Positions 1-8,687 of a stretch of 64,000 bases of DNA are shown one piece after another. Source of the stretch: Pseudomonas mendocina (GTDB lineage Bacteria; Pseudomonadota; Gammaproteobacteria; Pseudomonadales; Pseudomonadaceae). The stretch's first letter is position 1. The number at the start of each line of letters is the position of its first letter. Where the stretch lies: positions 2,976,001-3,040,000 of the forward strand of contig CP148074.1 of the NCBI GenBank assembly GCA_037482215.1, in the 5' to 3' direction. The notes under the pieces were generated by a model. That model saw only the letters and a program-made list of their open reading frames with translations, was not told the DNA's origin and did not search any database. The translations under genes were made by a program, and so were the position numbers.

Positions 1-14
1 ACAGAGGTGCAGCC

Positions 15-1763
15 ATGAGCGCATTGCTGGACCTGTGGCCGCACTGGCAGCGCCCCTTCTGGCTGCTGTTGTTACCCCTGTTGAGTTATTTGCTGTGGCG
101 CCTGTGGCACCTTAAAAAACGCACCGGGCGCTGGCAGGCGCTGTTACCTGCCGCCTTCCACGCTACGCTACTCAGTACCCAAACTGGCCGACAAAGTCGC
201 CTGCCTTGGTATGCCCTGTGCCTCGCTTGGTTACTCGCCCTGCTGGCGCTGATGGGACCAAGTTGGGAGCGCATCGAGCAAAGCAGCCCCAAGCCAGCCA
301 ACCCGCTGGTGGTTATGATCGAGATGACACCGGACATGCTCGCCAGCGATGCCTCGCCCAACCGCTTGGAGCAAGCCAAGCGCAAGCTTCTCGACTTGCT
401 GGAGGCACGCCCGGACTCGCAAACCGCCGTCATCGTCTACGCGGGCAGTGCCCACACCGTAGTGCCGCTTTCCGACGATCTGGCCACCAGCCGCAACCTG
501 CTGGATGCCATGACCCCCACCATCATGCCCAAGCCCGGCAAGCGTGCCGACTTAGCAGTAGCCAAAGCCCTGCAACTACTTGAGCAAGGCTCACAAGGTA
601 ATGGTCGCCTGCTGATCATCACCAGCGCCCTGACTCAGGCCGAAGAACAAGGCATCAGCCAAGCCCTGAGCGGCAACAGCAACAGGTTGAACATCCTCGG
701 CGTCGGCAGCCCAGAAGGCGCACCTATCCTGTTGGAAGACGGCTCGTTCATGAAAGACAGCCAGGGCGCGATCATCATGCCGCGTCTGGATAACGCCGGT
801 CTGTCCAGCTTTGCCAGCAAAGTCGGGGCGCGCTACCAAAGGGCGACACTGGATGAAAGCGATCTGCACACATTGGGCCTGTTCGACAGCGGCCGCAGCA
901 TCCGTGAAGACAACCAAATGGTGCGCTTAGAGGCTTGGGCCGACCACAGCCACTGGCTGCTACTTGCCCTGCTTTTGATTGCCGCCTGCGGTGCCCGACG
1001 TGGCTGGCTACTGTGCTTGCCGCTGCTGCTGTGCCTGCCACAAAATAGCTATGCCTTTAGCTTTACCGATCTTTGGCTGCGCCCCGACCAACAGGGCCAG
1101 CGCCTGCTCGAAGCACAAAAACCCAAAGAAGCCGCCGAGCGCTTCAGCGATCCGCGCTGGCAAGGCAATGCCCTGTATCAGGCTGGCGACTACGCTGCGG
1201 CCGCCGAACGCTTTGCGCATGGCGACAGCGCGGCAGATCACTACAACCGCGGCAATGCCCTGGCCCGCAGCAACGAATTGGAAGCCGCCATCGAAGCCTA
1301 CGACCAAGCACTGGAAATCCAGCCAGATTTCCCTCAGGCCAGCAAAAACAAAGCCCTGATCGAGCAGCTTATGCAGCAAAGTCAGAGCCAGTCGAACGCG
1401 TCTGAAGACCAGCAGCAAGATCAGCAAAACGAGCAGCAACAGCAGGCCAACGGCCAGTCAGACAACCAGAATCAGCAACAAAACCAACAGCCTGAGCAGC
1501 CCCAAGACGCTTCAGCTGAACCGGAACAAGCGCAACCGAAAGCCCCGCAAAACAACACATCGGATCAACAGCAATCCGCTGAGAAACAACCCGACAAGCA
1601 ACCCGACAACGCCGCACAGCAGCAAGCCAGTACCGATCCCGCTCTGGATGAAGAACGTCGGCAGTCACTGGAACAATGGCTGCGACAAATCCCCGATGAT
1701 CCGGGCGAGCTACTGCGCCGCAAATTCAGACTGGAACAACAGCGCCTGGAGCAACAGCAATGA
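15..1763 (+). CDS. VWA and TPR domain membrane protein of the Bat (aerotolerance) operon, BatB/BatC-like
   Basis: 582 residues. Two N-terminal membrane segments (about residues 14-32 and 65-82) precede a von Willebrand A domain (about 90-290). A third hydrophobic stretch (about 315-345) leads to a TPR-like region (about 395-455), a Gln/Asn-rich linker and a conserved charged tail. The VWA metal site looks degenerate: where family members carry DxSxS, this protein reads IEMTPDM, with Glu in place of the first Asp. Bat proteins are membrane and periplasmic factors linked to oxygen or stress tolerance and are usually encoded beside a MoxR ATPase. The stop overlaps the batD start in an ATGA, so the two genes are probably translationally coupled. 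The ATG at 15 follows an AGAGGTG ribosome site. The rest of the operon probably lies to the left of the window. Confidence 0.85.
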   Translation: MSALLDLWPHWQRPFWLLLLPLLSYLLWRLWHLKKRTGRWQALLPAAFHATLLSTQTGRQSRLPWYALCLAWLLALLALMGPSWERIEQSSPKPANPLVVMIEMTPDMLASDASPNRLEQAKRKLLDLLEARPDSQTAVIVYAGSAHTVVPLSDDLATSRNLLDAMTPTIMPKPGKRADLAVAKALQLLEQGSQGNGRLLIITSALTQAEEQGISQALSGNSNRLNILGVGSPEGAPILLEDGSFMKDSQGAIIMPRLDNAGLSSFASKVGARYQRATLDESDLHTLGLFDSGRSIREDNQMVRLEAWADHSHWLLLALLLIAACGARRGWLLCLPLLLCLPQNSYAFSFTDLWLRPDQQGQRLLEAQKPKEAAERFSDPRWQGNALYQAGDYAAAAERFAHGDSAADHYNRGNALARSNELEAAIEAYDQALEIQPDFPQASKNKALIEQLMQQSQSQSNASEDQQQDQQNEQQQQANGQSDNQNQQQNQQPEQPQDASAEPEQAQPKAPQNNTSDQQQSAEKQPDKQPDNAAQQQASTDPALDEERRQSLEQWLRQIPDDPGELLRRKFRLEQQRLEQQQ

Positions 1764-3403
1764 GCCGACTGCTCTGCACCCTTCTGCTCAGCCTCATGGC
1801 TTTCACCGCCAACGCCGCCATCTTCCATGCCAGCGTTGACCGTACCCGCATCAGCGAAGGTGAGACCATTGAGCTGACACTTGAAACCAACGATTCGACC
1901 CAATTCGGAAAGCCTGACCTGCAGCCGCTCAATGAACTGTTCGACGTACTCGGCACCCGTCAGGTCAATCGATTGAGCAGCGGCAGCAACGGAACAGAAT
2001 CGAGCACTCGCTGGATTGTTACCCTGCAACCGAAAAACAGCGGTTATGTCGTCATTCCACCGCTCACGTTGGGCGACTTGAAAAGTGATCCGGTGGTCAT
2101 CTACGTCCAGGAAAGTACAGGTGCCGATGGTAATCAGGTGGCGCCTGTGTACATCACCGCCAGCGTCGACCATGACACGCTCTATGTGCAGGCCCAAGCC
2201 ATCTTGACCCTGCGCATTTATCACTCTGTCTCGCTCTACGACGACAGCAGCCTGACGCCACTAAAAATGCCCAAAGCGCGTATCGAATCGCTGGGCGAGC
2301 CGCGCACCTATGAGACTGATCTAAATGGCGTTCGCCACGGTGTAATTGAACTGCGCTACGCCATCTTCCCTCAGGAAAGCGGCAAGCTGGAGATCCCATC
2401 CCAGGTCTTTACCGCCACCACCGTTGAGCGCAACAGCAACGCCTATAACCCATTCGGCCCACGCCCAGGCAAACGCGTACGGGTTAAATCACCGGTTATT
2501 CCCCTGCAGGTCAAAGGCAAACCAGCTGACTACCCAGCCAATGCGCCATGGTTACCTGCCCGAGCGCTAAGCCTGAGCGAAAGCTGGAAGCCGGAGCCAG
2601 AGCAAGCCCAACTCGGCGACTCCCTGACCCGCAGCCTGACCATCAGGGCAGAAGGCCTCTCCAGCGCCCAGTTGCAACCATTACCAGCAACCCAAGTTCC
2701 AGAGCTGCGCCGCTATCCTGACCAGCCTCAGCTGTCCAACCAGACCACCGAACAAGGCGTTATTGGCAGCCGCGAAGAGCGTGAAGCACTCGTGGCTAAC
2801 CGCGAGGGCGAAATCACCCTGCCCGAAGTTGAGGTGTACTGGTGGAATACCGGAACCGACAAACTGGAACGCACCAGCCTGCCAGCGCGGACCTTCACCG
2901 TATCGGCCAACCCGACCTTGAGCCCTCAGCCCAGCAATGAAGCCCCCTCCAGCGCTACTGCAATCAACGCTGAAAACCCACGGCTGTGGCCATGGCAACT
3001 CAGCACAGCGTTCTTTGCGCTGACGACCTTGCTCGGCTTCTTCCTTTGGTGGCGTGCTCGCAGACAACCCGCGGTATTGCCGAGCCAACAAGACGGCCCG
3101 AGCAGCCAGGACCTACTGGATGAACTCAAGCGCACTTGTCTGGCCAACGACTCTCAGGCCACTCGCTATGCGTTAGATGCCTGGGCTCGCCAGCAACCTG
3201 AAACCCTTGCCGACATGGCCGCCCGCTACACGCCGCTGTCCGAGGCACTGGACGGTCTGAACGGCGCGCTTTACAGCGAAAGCGGCCAACATTGGCAGGG
3301 GCGCAACCTGTGGCTGGCAATACGCAGCCTGCCAGACCTCGATGACAATGAGGCCGGCACGGCACAAGAGCCCAGCCCGCTTCCACCGCTATACCCGCGT
3401 TAA
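1760..3403 (+). CDS. BatD-family periplasmic/membrane protein
   Basis: 547 residues. A cleavable signal peptide (about 1-19, ending ANA) is followed by an all-beta periplasmic region of the BatD type, opening with ASVDRTRISEGETIELTLE. One transmembrane helix lies near residues 415-433, followed by a short cytoplasmic tail rich in Arg. BatD partners the VWA Bat proteins in the inner membrane; its molecular job is not established. The start overlaps the upstream gene by four bases (ATGA), which supports a single operon. It appears to be the last Bat gene here, since an AraC regulator with its own ribosome site follows 16 bases later. Confidence 0.88.
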   Translation: MSRLLCTLLLSLMAFTANAAIFHASVDRTRISEGETIELTLETNDSTQFGKPDLQPLNELFDVLGTRQVNRLSSGSNGTESSTRWIVTLQPKNSGYVVIPPLTLGDLKSDPVVIYVQESTGADGNQVAPVYITASVDHDTLYVQAQAILTLRIYHSVSLYDDSSLTPLKMPKARIESLGEPRTYETDLNGVRHGVIELRYAIFPQESGKLEIPSQVFTATTVERNSNAYNPFGPRPGKRVRVKSPVIPLQVKGKPADYPANAPWLPARALSLSESWKPEPEQAQLGDSLTRSLTIRAEGLSSAQLQPLPATQVPELRRYPDQPQLSNQTTEQGVIGSREEREALVANREGEITLPEVEVYWWNTGTDKLERTSLPARTFTVSANPTLSPQPSNEAPSSATAINAENPRLWPWQLSTAFFALTTLLGFFLWWRARRQPAVLPSQQDGPSSQDLLDELKRTCLANDSQATRYALDAWARQQPETLADMAARYTPLSEALDGLNGALYSESGQHWQGRNLWLAIRSLPDLDDNEAGTAQEPSPLPPLYPR

Positions 3404-3419
3404 GGTGAAGGAGCAGACG

Positions 3420-4256
3420 ATGAGTCAGAACATGCACACAACCAGCACCTTCTGGCGCGACTCTGCCCTACCCTTTATCGAAGCCCGGTACGTCACTGAC
3501 GGGCGTGCACTGTGCTACGCACGACACGCCCACGCCACCTTCTCTATTGGCGCCATTACCGGCGGCACCAGTACGTACTTCAACCGTGACGATTGGCATC
3601 ACGTGCAGACCGGCACCGTTGTGCTGATGCACCCCGGCGACGTTCATGCCTGCAACCCCGTTGCAGACCAGCCGTGGTCCTACATCATGCTGTATGTCGA
3701 CTGCGCTTGGCTCGGTGACCTGCAGCAACAGCTCGGCTTCAACCAAGGCCCAGCGTTCAAACGCCTCGACAGCATCATGAGCCAGGACCCAGCGCTGTAT
3801 TCTGGCCTGATCGAGCTGTACCAAACCCTCAGCACCGGTAACGACCTGACAATCAAGCGGCAGGCCTCAGAACAGTTCTTCACACAGATGCTGGAACGTC
3901 TCGACGCACCTGCTGAAGCCAGCCAGGACGTCCACACTCAACTGGAGAAAGCCGCGCACTTTATCCGCATGCACTGCGCAGATGCCGTGAAAATCGAAGA
4001 TATCTGCGCCGCCGCCGGCCTCTCGGCCTCCTACCTCAACCGGGCGTTCAAGCAGCACTATGGAATGACACCCCACGCCTTCCTGCTCAACCAACGCGTT
4101 CAGTTAGCCCGCGAACTGCTCAGACACGGGCACACACTGGCCGATGTTGCCCAACAAGCAGGCTTCGCTGATCAGGCACATCTCCAGCGCACCTTCAAAC
4201 ACTTACTGGCGGCGACACCGGGCCACTACCGCAGTCATTCAGGGATCAGCAGATAA
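3420..4256 (+). CDS. AraC-family transcriptional regulator
   Basis: 278 residues from the ATG at 3420, which follows an AAGGAG ribosome site; a longer in-frame start at 3342 would run inside batD and is less likely. The N-terminal half is a cupin-like AraC sensor domain (RHAHATFSIGAITGG, HPGDVHACNP). The C-terminal half carries two helix-turn-helix motifs (IEDICAAAGLSASYLNRAFK and LADVAQQAGFADQAHLQRTF). The convergent neighbour, overlapping by 22 bases, is a LysE exporter. AraC/LysE pairs are common, and the regulator often controls the exporter in response to an amino acid. That link is inferred from position only. Confidence 0.9.
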   Translation: MSQNMHTTSTFWRDSALPFIEARYVTDGRALCYARHAHATFSIGAITGGTSTYFNRDDWHHVQTGTVVLMHPGDVHACNPVADQPWSYIMLYVDCAWLGDLQQQLGFNQGPAFKRLDSIMSQDPALYSGLIELYQTLSTGNDLTIKRQASEQFFTQMLERLDAPAEASQDVHTQLEKAAHFIRMHCADAVKIEDICAAAGLSASYLNRAFKQHYGMTPHAFLLNQRVQLARELLRHGHTLADVAQQAGFADQAHLQRTFKHLLAATPGHYRSHSGISR

Positions 4257-4822
4257 AGCGCACTCCCCACCAGCAGCGCGGCCATGCAGCGGTTGAATAG
4301 CCTCACCTTACCCGGCTGATCCAGATATCGCCCCAGCAGTGCCCCGGCACACACCCAGGCAGCAACCGAGGCATAACAGACAACAAAGTAAATCAGGGCA
4401 AACAGCAACACCCTGCCGACATTGCCGTCGGCCACAAACGCCGCCATACCTGATACAGAAGCCAACCAGGCCTTGGGGTTAAGCCACTGCATCAGAGCGC
4501 CATGCACAAACGACGGCCCCTGCACCTCAGCCTGACTCAACTGCCCATCATCACAGGCCAGCTTCCAGGCCATATAAAGCAGAAAACCCACACCGGCTAA
4601 TTGGATTGCCAGAGTTAACGACGTCCAACGCTCCAACAGCCCATGCAGGCCTAAACCAACCAGCAGGAAGAGCAAGGTAAACCCCACCGTTGCGCCGGTC
4701 ACATGACGCAAACTGGCCCATACACCAAACCGCACACCCGCACTCAACGCCACAATATTCACCGGCCCTGGTGAAATAGACATCGCCAACGCAAACGCAG
4801 CCATCGCCCAATAAAGACTCAT
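4235..4822 (-). CDS. LysE/RhtB-family amino acid exporter
   Basis: 195 residues. The N-terminal family signature SPGPVNIVALSAGVRFG is clear, and about six hydrophobic helices follow, as expected for LysE/RhtB efflux proteins of the inner membrane. I chose the ATG at 4822 (MSLYWAM) because GGGAGTGGGAGTG precedes it. The upstream in-frame codon at 4846 has no ribosome site. The 3' end overlaps the convergent AraC gene. The substrate cannot be read from sequence; family members export lysine, homoserine, threonine, cysteine or related amino acids. Confidence 0.9.
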   Translation of the reverse strand: MSLYWAMAAFALAMSISPGPVNIVALSAGVRFGVWASLRHVTGATVGFTLLFLLVGLGLHGLLERWTSLTLAIQLAGVGFLLYMAWKLACDDGQLSQAEVQGPSFVHGALMQWLNPKAWLASVSGMAAFVADGNVGRVLLFALIYFVVCYASVAAWVCAGALLGRYLDQPGKVRLFNRCMAALLVGSALYLLIPE

Positions 4823-4946
4823 CACTCCCACTCCCTGTTCAATCAATGAGGACGACGTTAAACCCCTCTAAAACGGATGTATTGAAGAAAACTGTTCTCG
4901 ACAATTTATTGCCATGCACACCATAGACTTCTGGTGAGCAGATACA

Positions 4947-4979
4947 AAAAAGCCTCGTTGATTTCTCAGCGAGGCTTTT
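4947..4979 (-). terminator. Rho-independent terminator after the RND gene
   Basis: The stem AGCCTCG/CGAGGCT is extended by A-T pairs. On the minus strand it ends in a U-run (the A-run at 4946-4950). It lies just beyond the stop of the RND permease gene and probably ends that transcript. Confidence 0.8.
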
Positions 4980-5001
4980 AGGACTCAGCGACTGCAGGAA
5001 A

Positions 5002-7380
5002 TTAATGCGCGAACAGCGAACCACCCTGCTTGCCCACCAACTTCTCCGGTTTGATCAGGAAGCGAGCCAGTGCAGGCAACAGCAGCAGCGCACCGAACAT
5101 GTTGACGATGAACATGAAGGTCAGCATCAGGCCCATGTCGGCCTGGAACTTGATGGCCGAGAAGATCCAGGTGGCTACGCCGATCGCCAGGCACAGACCG
5201 GTGAACAGTACGGCTTTACCGGTGGACTTGAGCGTCTGGTAGTAGGCTTCTTGCAACGGTAGGCCAGCACGCAGGAAGCTCTCCAGGCGGCTGTAGATGT
5301 AGATGCCGTAGTCCACACCGATGCCGACACCCAACGCGATAACCGGCAGGGTCGCAACCTTCATGCCGATGCCGAGGAAGGCCATCAACGCGTTACCCAG
5401 AATGGAGGTCAGGATCAGCGGCAGCACGATGCAGATAGTGGCCGGGATGGAGCGGAAGGTGATCAAGCACATCACCGCCACCCAGATGTACACCAGCACC
5501 AGAATGCTCAGTTCCGAGGTCGAAATCACTTCGTTAGTTGCAGCCTCAATACCCGCATTACCGGCGGCTAGGCGGAACTCCAGGCCATCCTTGTTGTTCT
5601 CGGCAGCGAACTCCTGTACCGCTTTGACGGCGCGCTTGAGGGTTTCTGCTTTGTGATCTTCAAGGAACACCAGCACCGGCGCTACCGAGCAATCGGCGTT
5701 GTACAGACCGTCTGCGCGGGCGATGGAGTTGTTCAGTACATCTTGGTTACGGGACAGGGTTTCCCACTTCAAGTTGCCCTCGTTCATGCCTTTGATCATC
5801 TGGCGCGAAACCGTAACCATGGACACGGCCGACTGCACACCTTCGGTGTTATCCATCTTCCACATCAGCTCGTCCATTGCAGCCAGCGCTTCATGGGTGG
5901 AGCAGCCTTCAGGGGCGCTCTTGACCATGACCACCAGTACATCGGAACTTGTTGAGTAGTTTTTGATGATGAAGTCGTTGTCCAGGTTGTAACGGGAGTC
6001 AGGACGCAGCTCAGGAGCCCCCTGATCAAGGTCACCGACTTGCAGGTTTTCCTTCTGATAGAAGAAGCACGCCACACCAGCCGCCAGGCCCAGCACCACC
6101 ATAAACGGTGCCACATTCGGGTGAGCTACAACGGACAGTGCACGCCAGAATGGTTTTTCGGTCACAGCGTCTTTCTTGCTGCGTTCAATTGCACGTTTGC
6201 TGATACCCAGATAGGAAATCGCAACCGGCAACAGAATCAGGTTAGTGAAAACAATCACTGCCACACCGATGGAGGCACCGATGGCCAGCTCGTGGATCAC
6301 CCCGATGTCGATGATCAGCAGCGTGATGAACCCTACCGCGTCCGCCAGAATGGCGATCATGCCCGGCAGGAACAACTGACGGAAAGTTCGTCGCGCAGCA
6401 GTCAGCGAGTTATCCGCATCACTGGATTGCAGCGCAATACCGTTGATCTTCTGCACGCCATGGGAAATACCAATGGCAAAGATCAAAAACGGCACCAGCA
6501 TGGAATACGGATCAAGGCCAAAGCCGACCAGATTCATCAGACCCAGCTGCCAGCCCACAGCAATCAGGGTGGTAATCAACACACCAATGGTGCTGCGAAT
6601 ACACCAGCTGAACCAGTACAGCAGCGCAAAGGTGATCAGCAGGGCGATAGCAAAGAACGCCACCACCATGACCAAACCATCAATCAAGTCACCGACTTTC
6701 TTGGCGAAACCAACGATCTGGATTTCAATGTTGGGGTTTTGCGCCTGATATTTCTCGCGGATTTTTTCCTCGAGTTCATGGGAGAACTGACGGTAATCCA
6801 GCGCAACGAGTTTGCTCTGGTCATTCGGGTCTGGATAGGACTCCAACAGCGGCACATCAACAATGCTCGACTTGAAGTTGTTCGCCACCAGACGACCAAC
6901 CTGCCCCGACTTGAGTACGTTGCTGCGCAACTCTTCAAGGCTCTCAGCACTGCCATCGTAGGTCTGCGGGATCACCTCGCCACCGGCAAAGCCCTCTTCA
7001 GTCACTTCAGTCCAGCGGACGCTTGGGGTCCACAGGGATTTCAGGCCGGAACGGTCAACACCGGGAATATAGAAGGTCTCGTCGTTGATCTGACGCAGGG
7101 TCTCCATGTACTCCTTGGTGAAGATGTCGCCCTCTTTCACCGATACCGAAATACGCACCGTGTTACCGAGGTTAGCCAGATCGTTGCGGTGCTCCATCAT
7201 GTTCTGAATGAACGGATGGCTCAGCGGGATCATTTTTTCGAAACTGGTCGAGGGACGCACTTGCGTCGCCTGATAGAACAGGAAAATGCTGACCAGCGTA
7301 CAGATCAAGATAACTGCAGGCCGGTTGTTGAAAATCAGCCGCTCAAGAAAGCTAGCCTTATCCTGGTGATGGTTACTCAT
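5002..7380 (-). CDS. RND superfamily (MMPL/SSD-type) inner-membrane transporter
   Basis: 792 residues from the ATG at 7380; the TTG one codon upstream is less likely. The layout is that of a half-size RND exporter: one N-terminal helix, a periplasmic loop of about 200 residues, a bundle of five helices, a cytoplasmic link, then a repeat of helix, periplasmic loop and bundle (ALGVGIGVDYGIYIYSRLES in the second bundle). This is the class of predicted exporters with a sterol-sensing-like domain, which includes hydrophobic lipid carriers such as HpnN and MmpL, and not the AcrB class. It lies 16 bases after the YCF48 gene and shares its transcript. Together with DUF1329 and DUF1302 it suggests movement of a hydrophobic substrate across the envelope. 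The substrate is unknown. Confidence 0.88.
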   Translation of the reverse strand: MSNHHQDKASFLERLIFNNRPAVILICTLVSIFLFYQATQVRPSTSFEKMIPLSHPFIQNMMEHRNDLANLGNTVRISVSVKEGDIFTKEYMETLRQINDETFYIPGVDRSGLKSLWTPSVRWTEVTEEGFAGGEVIPQTYDGSAESLEELRSNVLKSGQVGRLVANNFKSSIVDVPLLESYPDPNDQSKLVALDYRQFSHELEEKIREKYQAQNPNIEIQIVGFAKKVGDLIDGLVMVVAFFAIALLITFALLYWFSWCIRSTIGVLITTLIAVGWQLGLMNLVGFGLDPYSMLVPFLIFAIGISHGVQKINGIALQSSDADNSLTAARRTFRQLFLPGMIAILADAVGFITLLIIDIGVIHELAIGASIGVAVIVFTNLILLPVAISYLGISKRAIERSKKDAVTEKPFWRALSVVAHPNVAPFMVVLGLAAGVACFFYQKENLQVGDLDQGAPELRPDSRYNLDNDFIIKNYSTSSDVLVVMVKSAPEGCSTHEALAAMDELMWKMDNTEGVQSAVSMVTVSRQMIKGMNEGNLKWETLSRNQDVLNNSIARADGLYNADCSVAPVLVFLEDHKAETLKRAVKAVQEFAAENNKDGLEFRLAAGNAGIEAATNEVISTSELSILVLVYIWVAVMCLITFRSIPATICIVLPLILTSILGNALMAFLGIGMKVATLPVIALGVGIGVDYGIYIYSRLESFLRAGLPLQEAYYQTLKSTGKAVLFTGLCLAIGVATWIFSAIKFQADMGLMLTFMFIVNMFGALLLLPALARFLIKPEKLVGKQGGSLFAH

Positions 7381-7399
7381 CAAACGCTACCCCAGCTTA

Positions 7400-8491
7400 T
7401 TATTGTTGACCACGACTGGTTTCAGTCGGCGCAGAGAATTGCACGCCGCCCTGCCCGACAAAGATCAATCGACCTTTGCCGTCGGCCGCTACGCCAGCCA
7501 GAGACAAGCGATCAGGGCGATTTTGTACGGTGAAACTGCGCCCATTGTCAGTACTGCGCAGGATCGTGCCGCCGTGGCCGACGATGACCAAACTGCCATC
7601 TGCCAGTTTGCTGCCATTGGCCAGGCCAAACTCAAGCGGCCCATTGTTTTCCCGCTTCAGCTCTATGCGCTGCCAAGTGCTGCCGAAATCAGCAGAGCGA
7701 AACAAATGTCCACGTAAGCCGTAAACGAGGACCGCACCCGGCTCACCCGCGTCGAGAACTCCAAACAGAGAACCCTCATAGGGGCTTTCCAAGGTTTCCC
7801 ATGTCTGGCCATAGTCAGGCGAGCGGAAAATAACGCCCTGCTCTCCCACCACAATCAGACCCTGGCCACTCACTTCGGTAATGGCATTGAGGTGATAGGC
7901 GTCTTCGTTATCCATCAGATCACTGACGTTTTCCCAATGAGCGCCACCATCGTTGGTGCTCAGCAACGCACCGTAGGCCCCCACTGCAAAACCGGTATTA
8001 CGATCCTTGAACCACACATCCAACAGCGGCGCCTCAAGTTCAAGGTCTTCAAACTGCTTGGTCCAGGTCACGCCACCATCTGTGCTCGCCAGAATCTGTG
8101 CGTCATGGCCGACAGCCCAGCCGTGGCTGTCATCGACAAAATAGACCGCCGTCAACAACTGGCGAGTCGGCACTTTGGCCTGTGTCCAGCTGTTACCGTT
8201 GTCATCGGAATAGAGAATATGGCCACGGTCACCGACCGCAACCAGACGTTTGCCCAAATTGGCAATATCGACCAGTAGGGAATGTTGGGCTTTGGCAGAC
8301 TCGACAGCCAGCACCTCAGCCGAAGCAGTTTCAGCCAACAGAGGCTGAGACAGGCCAGCCAGCACTACCACAGAAAGGGCACCGCACAGGCGAAGCGCTT
8401 TGGCCATTGGCGTACGTACCCGCGGCATCGGTGTGCGAAGCGATCCTGCTGCATGACCGATCAGGGTGCGCCACATGACGGGCTCACTCAT
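7400..8491 (-). CDS. YCF48/BNR-repeat beta-propeller protein, exported
   Basis: 363 residues. A long N-terminal segment (about 28 residues) precedes a hydrophobic signal or anchor (about 31-53, ending LLAE). The rest is made of repeating propeller blades of the YCF48 type, recognised by recurring GDRGHILYSDDNGNSWT, GHDAQILASTDGGVTWT and GEQGVIFRSPDYGQTWE units, so the protein should fold as a six- or seven-bladed propeller in the periplasm. I kept the ATG at 8491 because AGGGGGAAAG precedes it, although a start at 8407 would give a more typical signal peptide. YCF48 in plastids assists photosystem II assembly; bacterial members outside phototrophs are uncharacterised. It sits directly before the RND gene. 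Confidence 0.85.
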   Translation of the reverse strand: MSEPVMWRTLIGHAAGSLRTPMPRVRTPMAKALRLCGALSVVVLAGLSQPLLAETASAEVLAVESAKAQHSLLVDIANLGKRLVAVGDRGHILYSDDNGNSWTQAKVPTRQLLTAVYFVDDSHGWAVGHDAQILASTDGGVTWTKQFEDLELEAPLLDVWFKDRNTGFAVGAYGALLSTNDGGAHWENVSDLMDNEDAYHLNAITEVSGQGLIVVGEQGVIFRSPDYGQTWETLESPYEGSLFGVLDAGEPGAVLVYGLRGHLFRSADFGSTWQRIELKRENNGPLEFGLANGSKLADGSLVIVGHGGTILRSTDNGRSFTVQNRPDRLSLAGVAADGKGRLIFVGQGGVQFSAPTETSRGQQ

Positions 8492-8637
8492 ATACTTTCC
8501 CCCTTATTCTTATTAGGCAGTACTAACTATTTAAGCAGTACACCTATCCTACTTAGCTTTGAAAAGCGCTGACAATCAGCGTGACGTTATGTTTTGTTAA
8601 GCCCGTTTACTTAAATGAACTACAAACGCCTCAAATA

Positions 8638-8671
8638 GCAAAAGGCCGCTACAACAGTAGCGGCCTTTTGC
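8638..8671 (-). terminator. Rho-independent terminator after the DUF1329 gene
   Basis: A perfect 14-bp stem (GCAAAAGGCCGCTA with its complement) closes a six-base loop. It lies 17 bases beyond the DUF1329 stop. It should end most DUF1302-DUF1329 transcripts, so the YCF48-RND pair probably also uses a promoter in 8492-8637. Confidence 0.8.
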
Positions 8672-8687
8672 GTCACTCACACGAAAA

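Noticed and set aside
6040..7533. 497-codon open frame antisense to the RND permease gene
   Set aside because: It shadows the real RND gene, is rich in Gln/His/Asn as expected of an antisense frame, and lacks motifs or a ribosome site.
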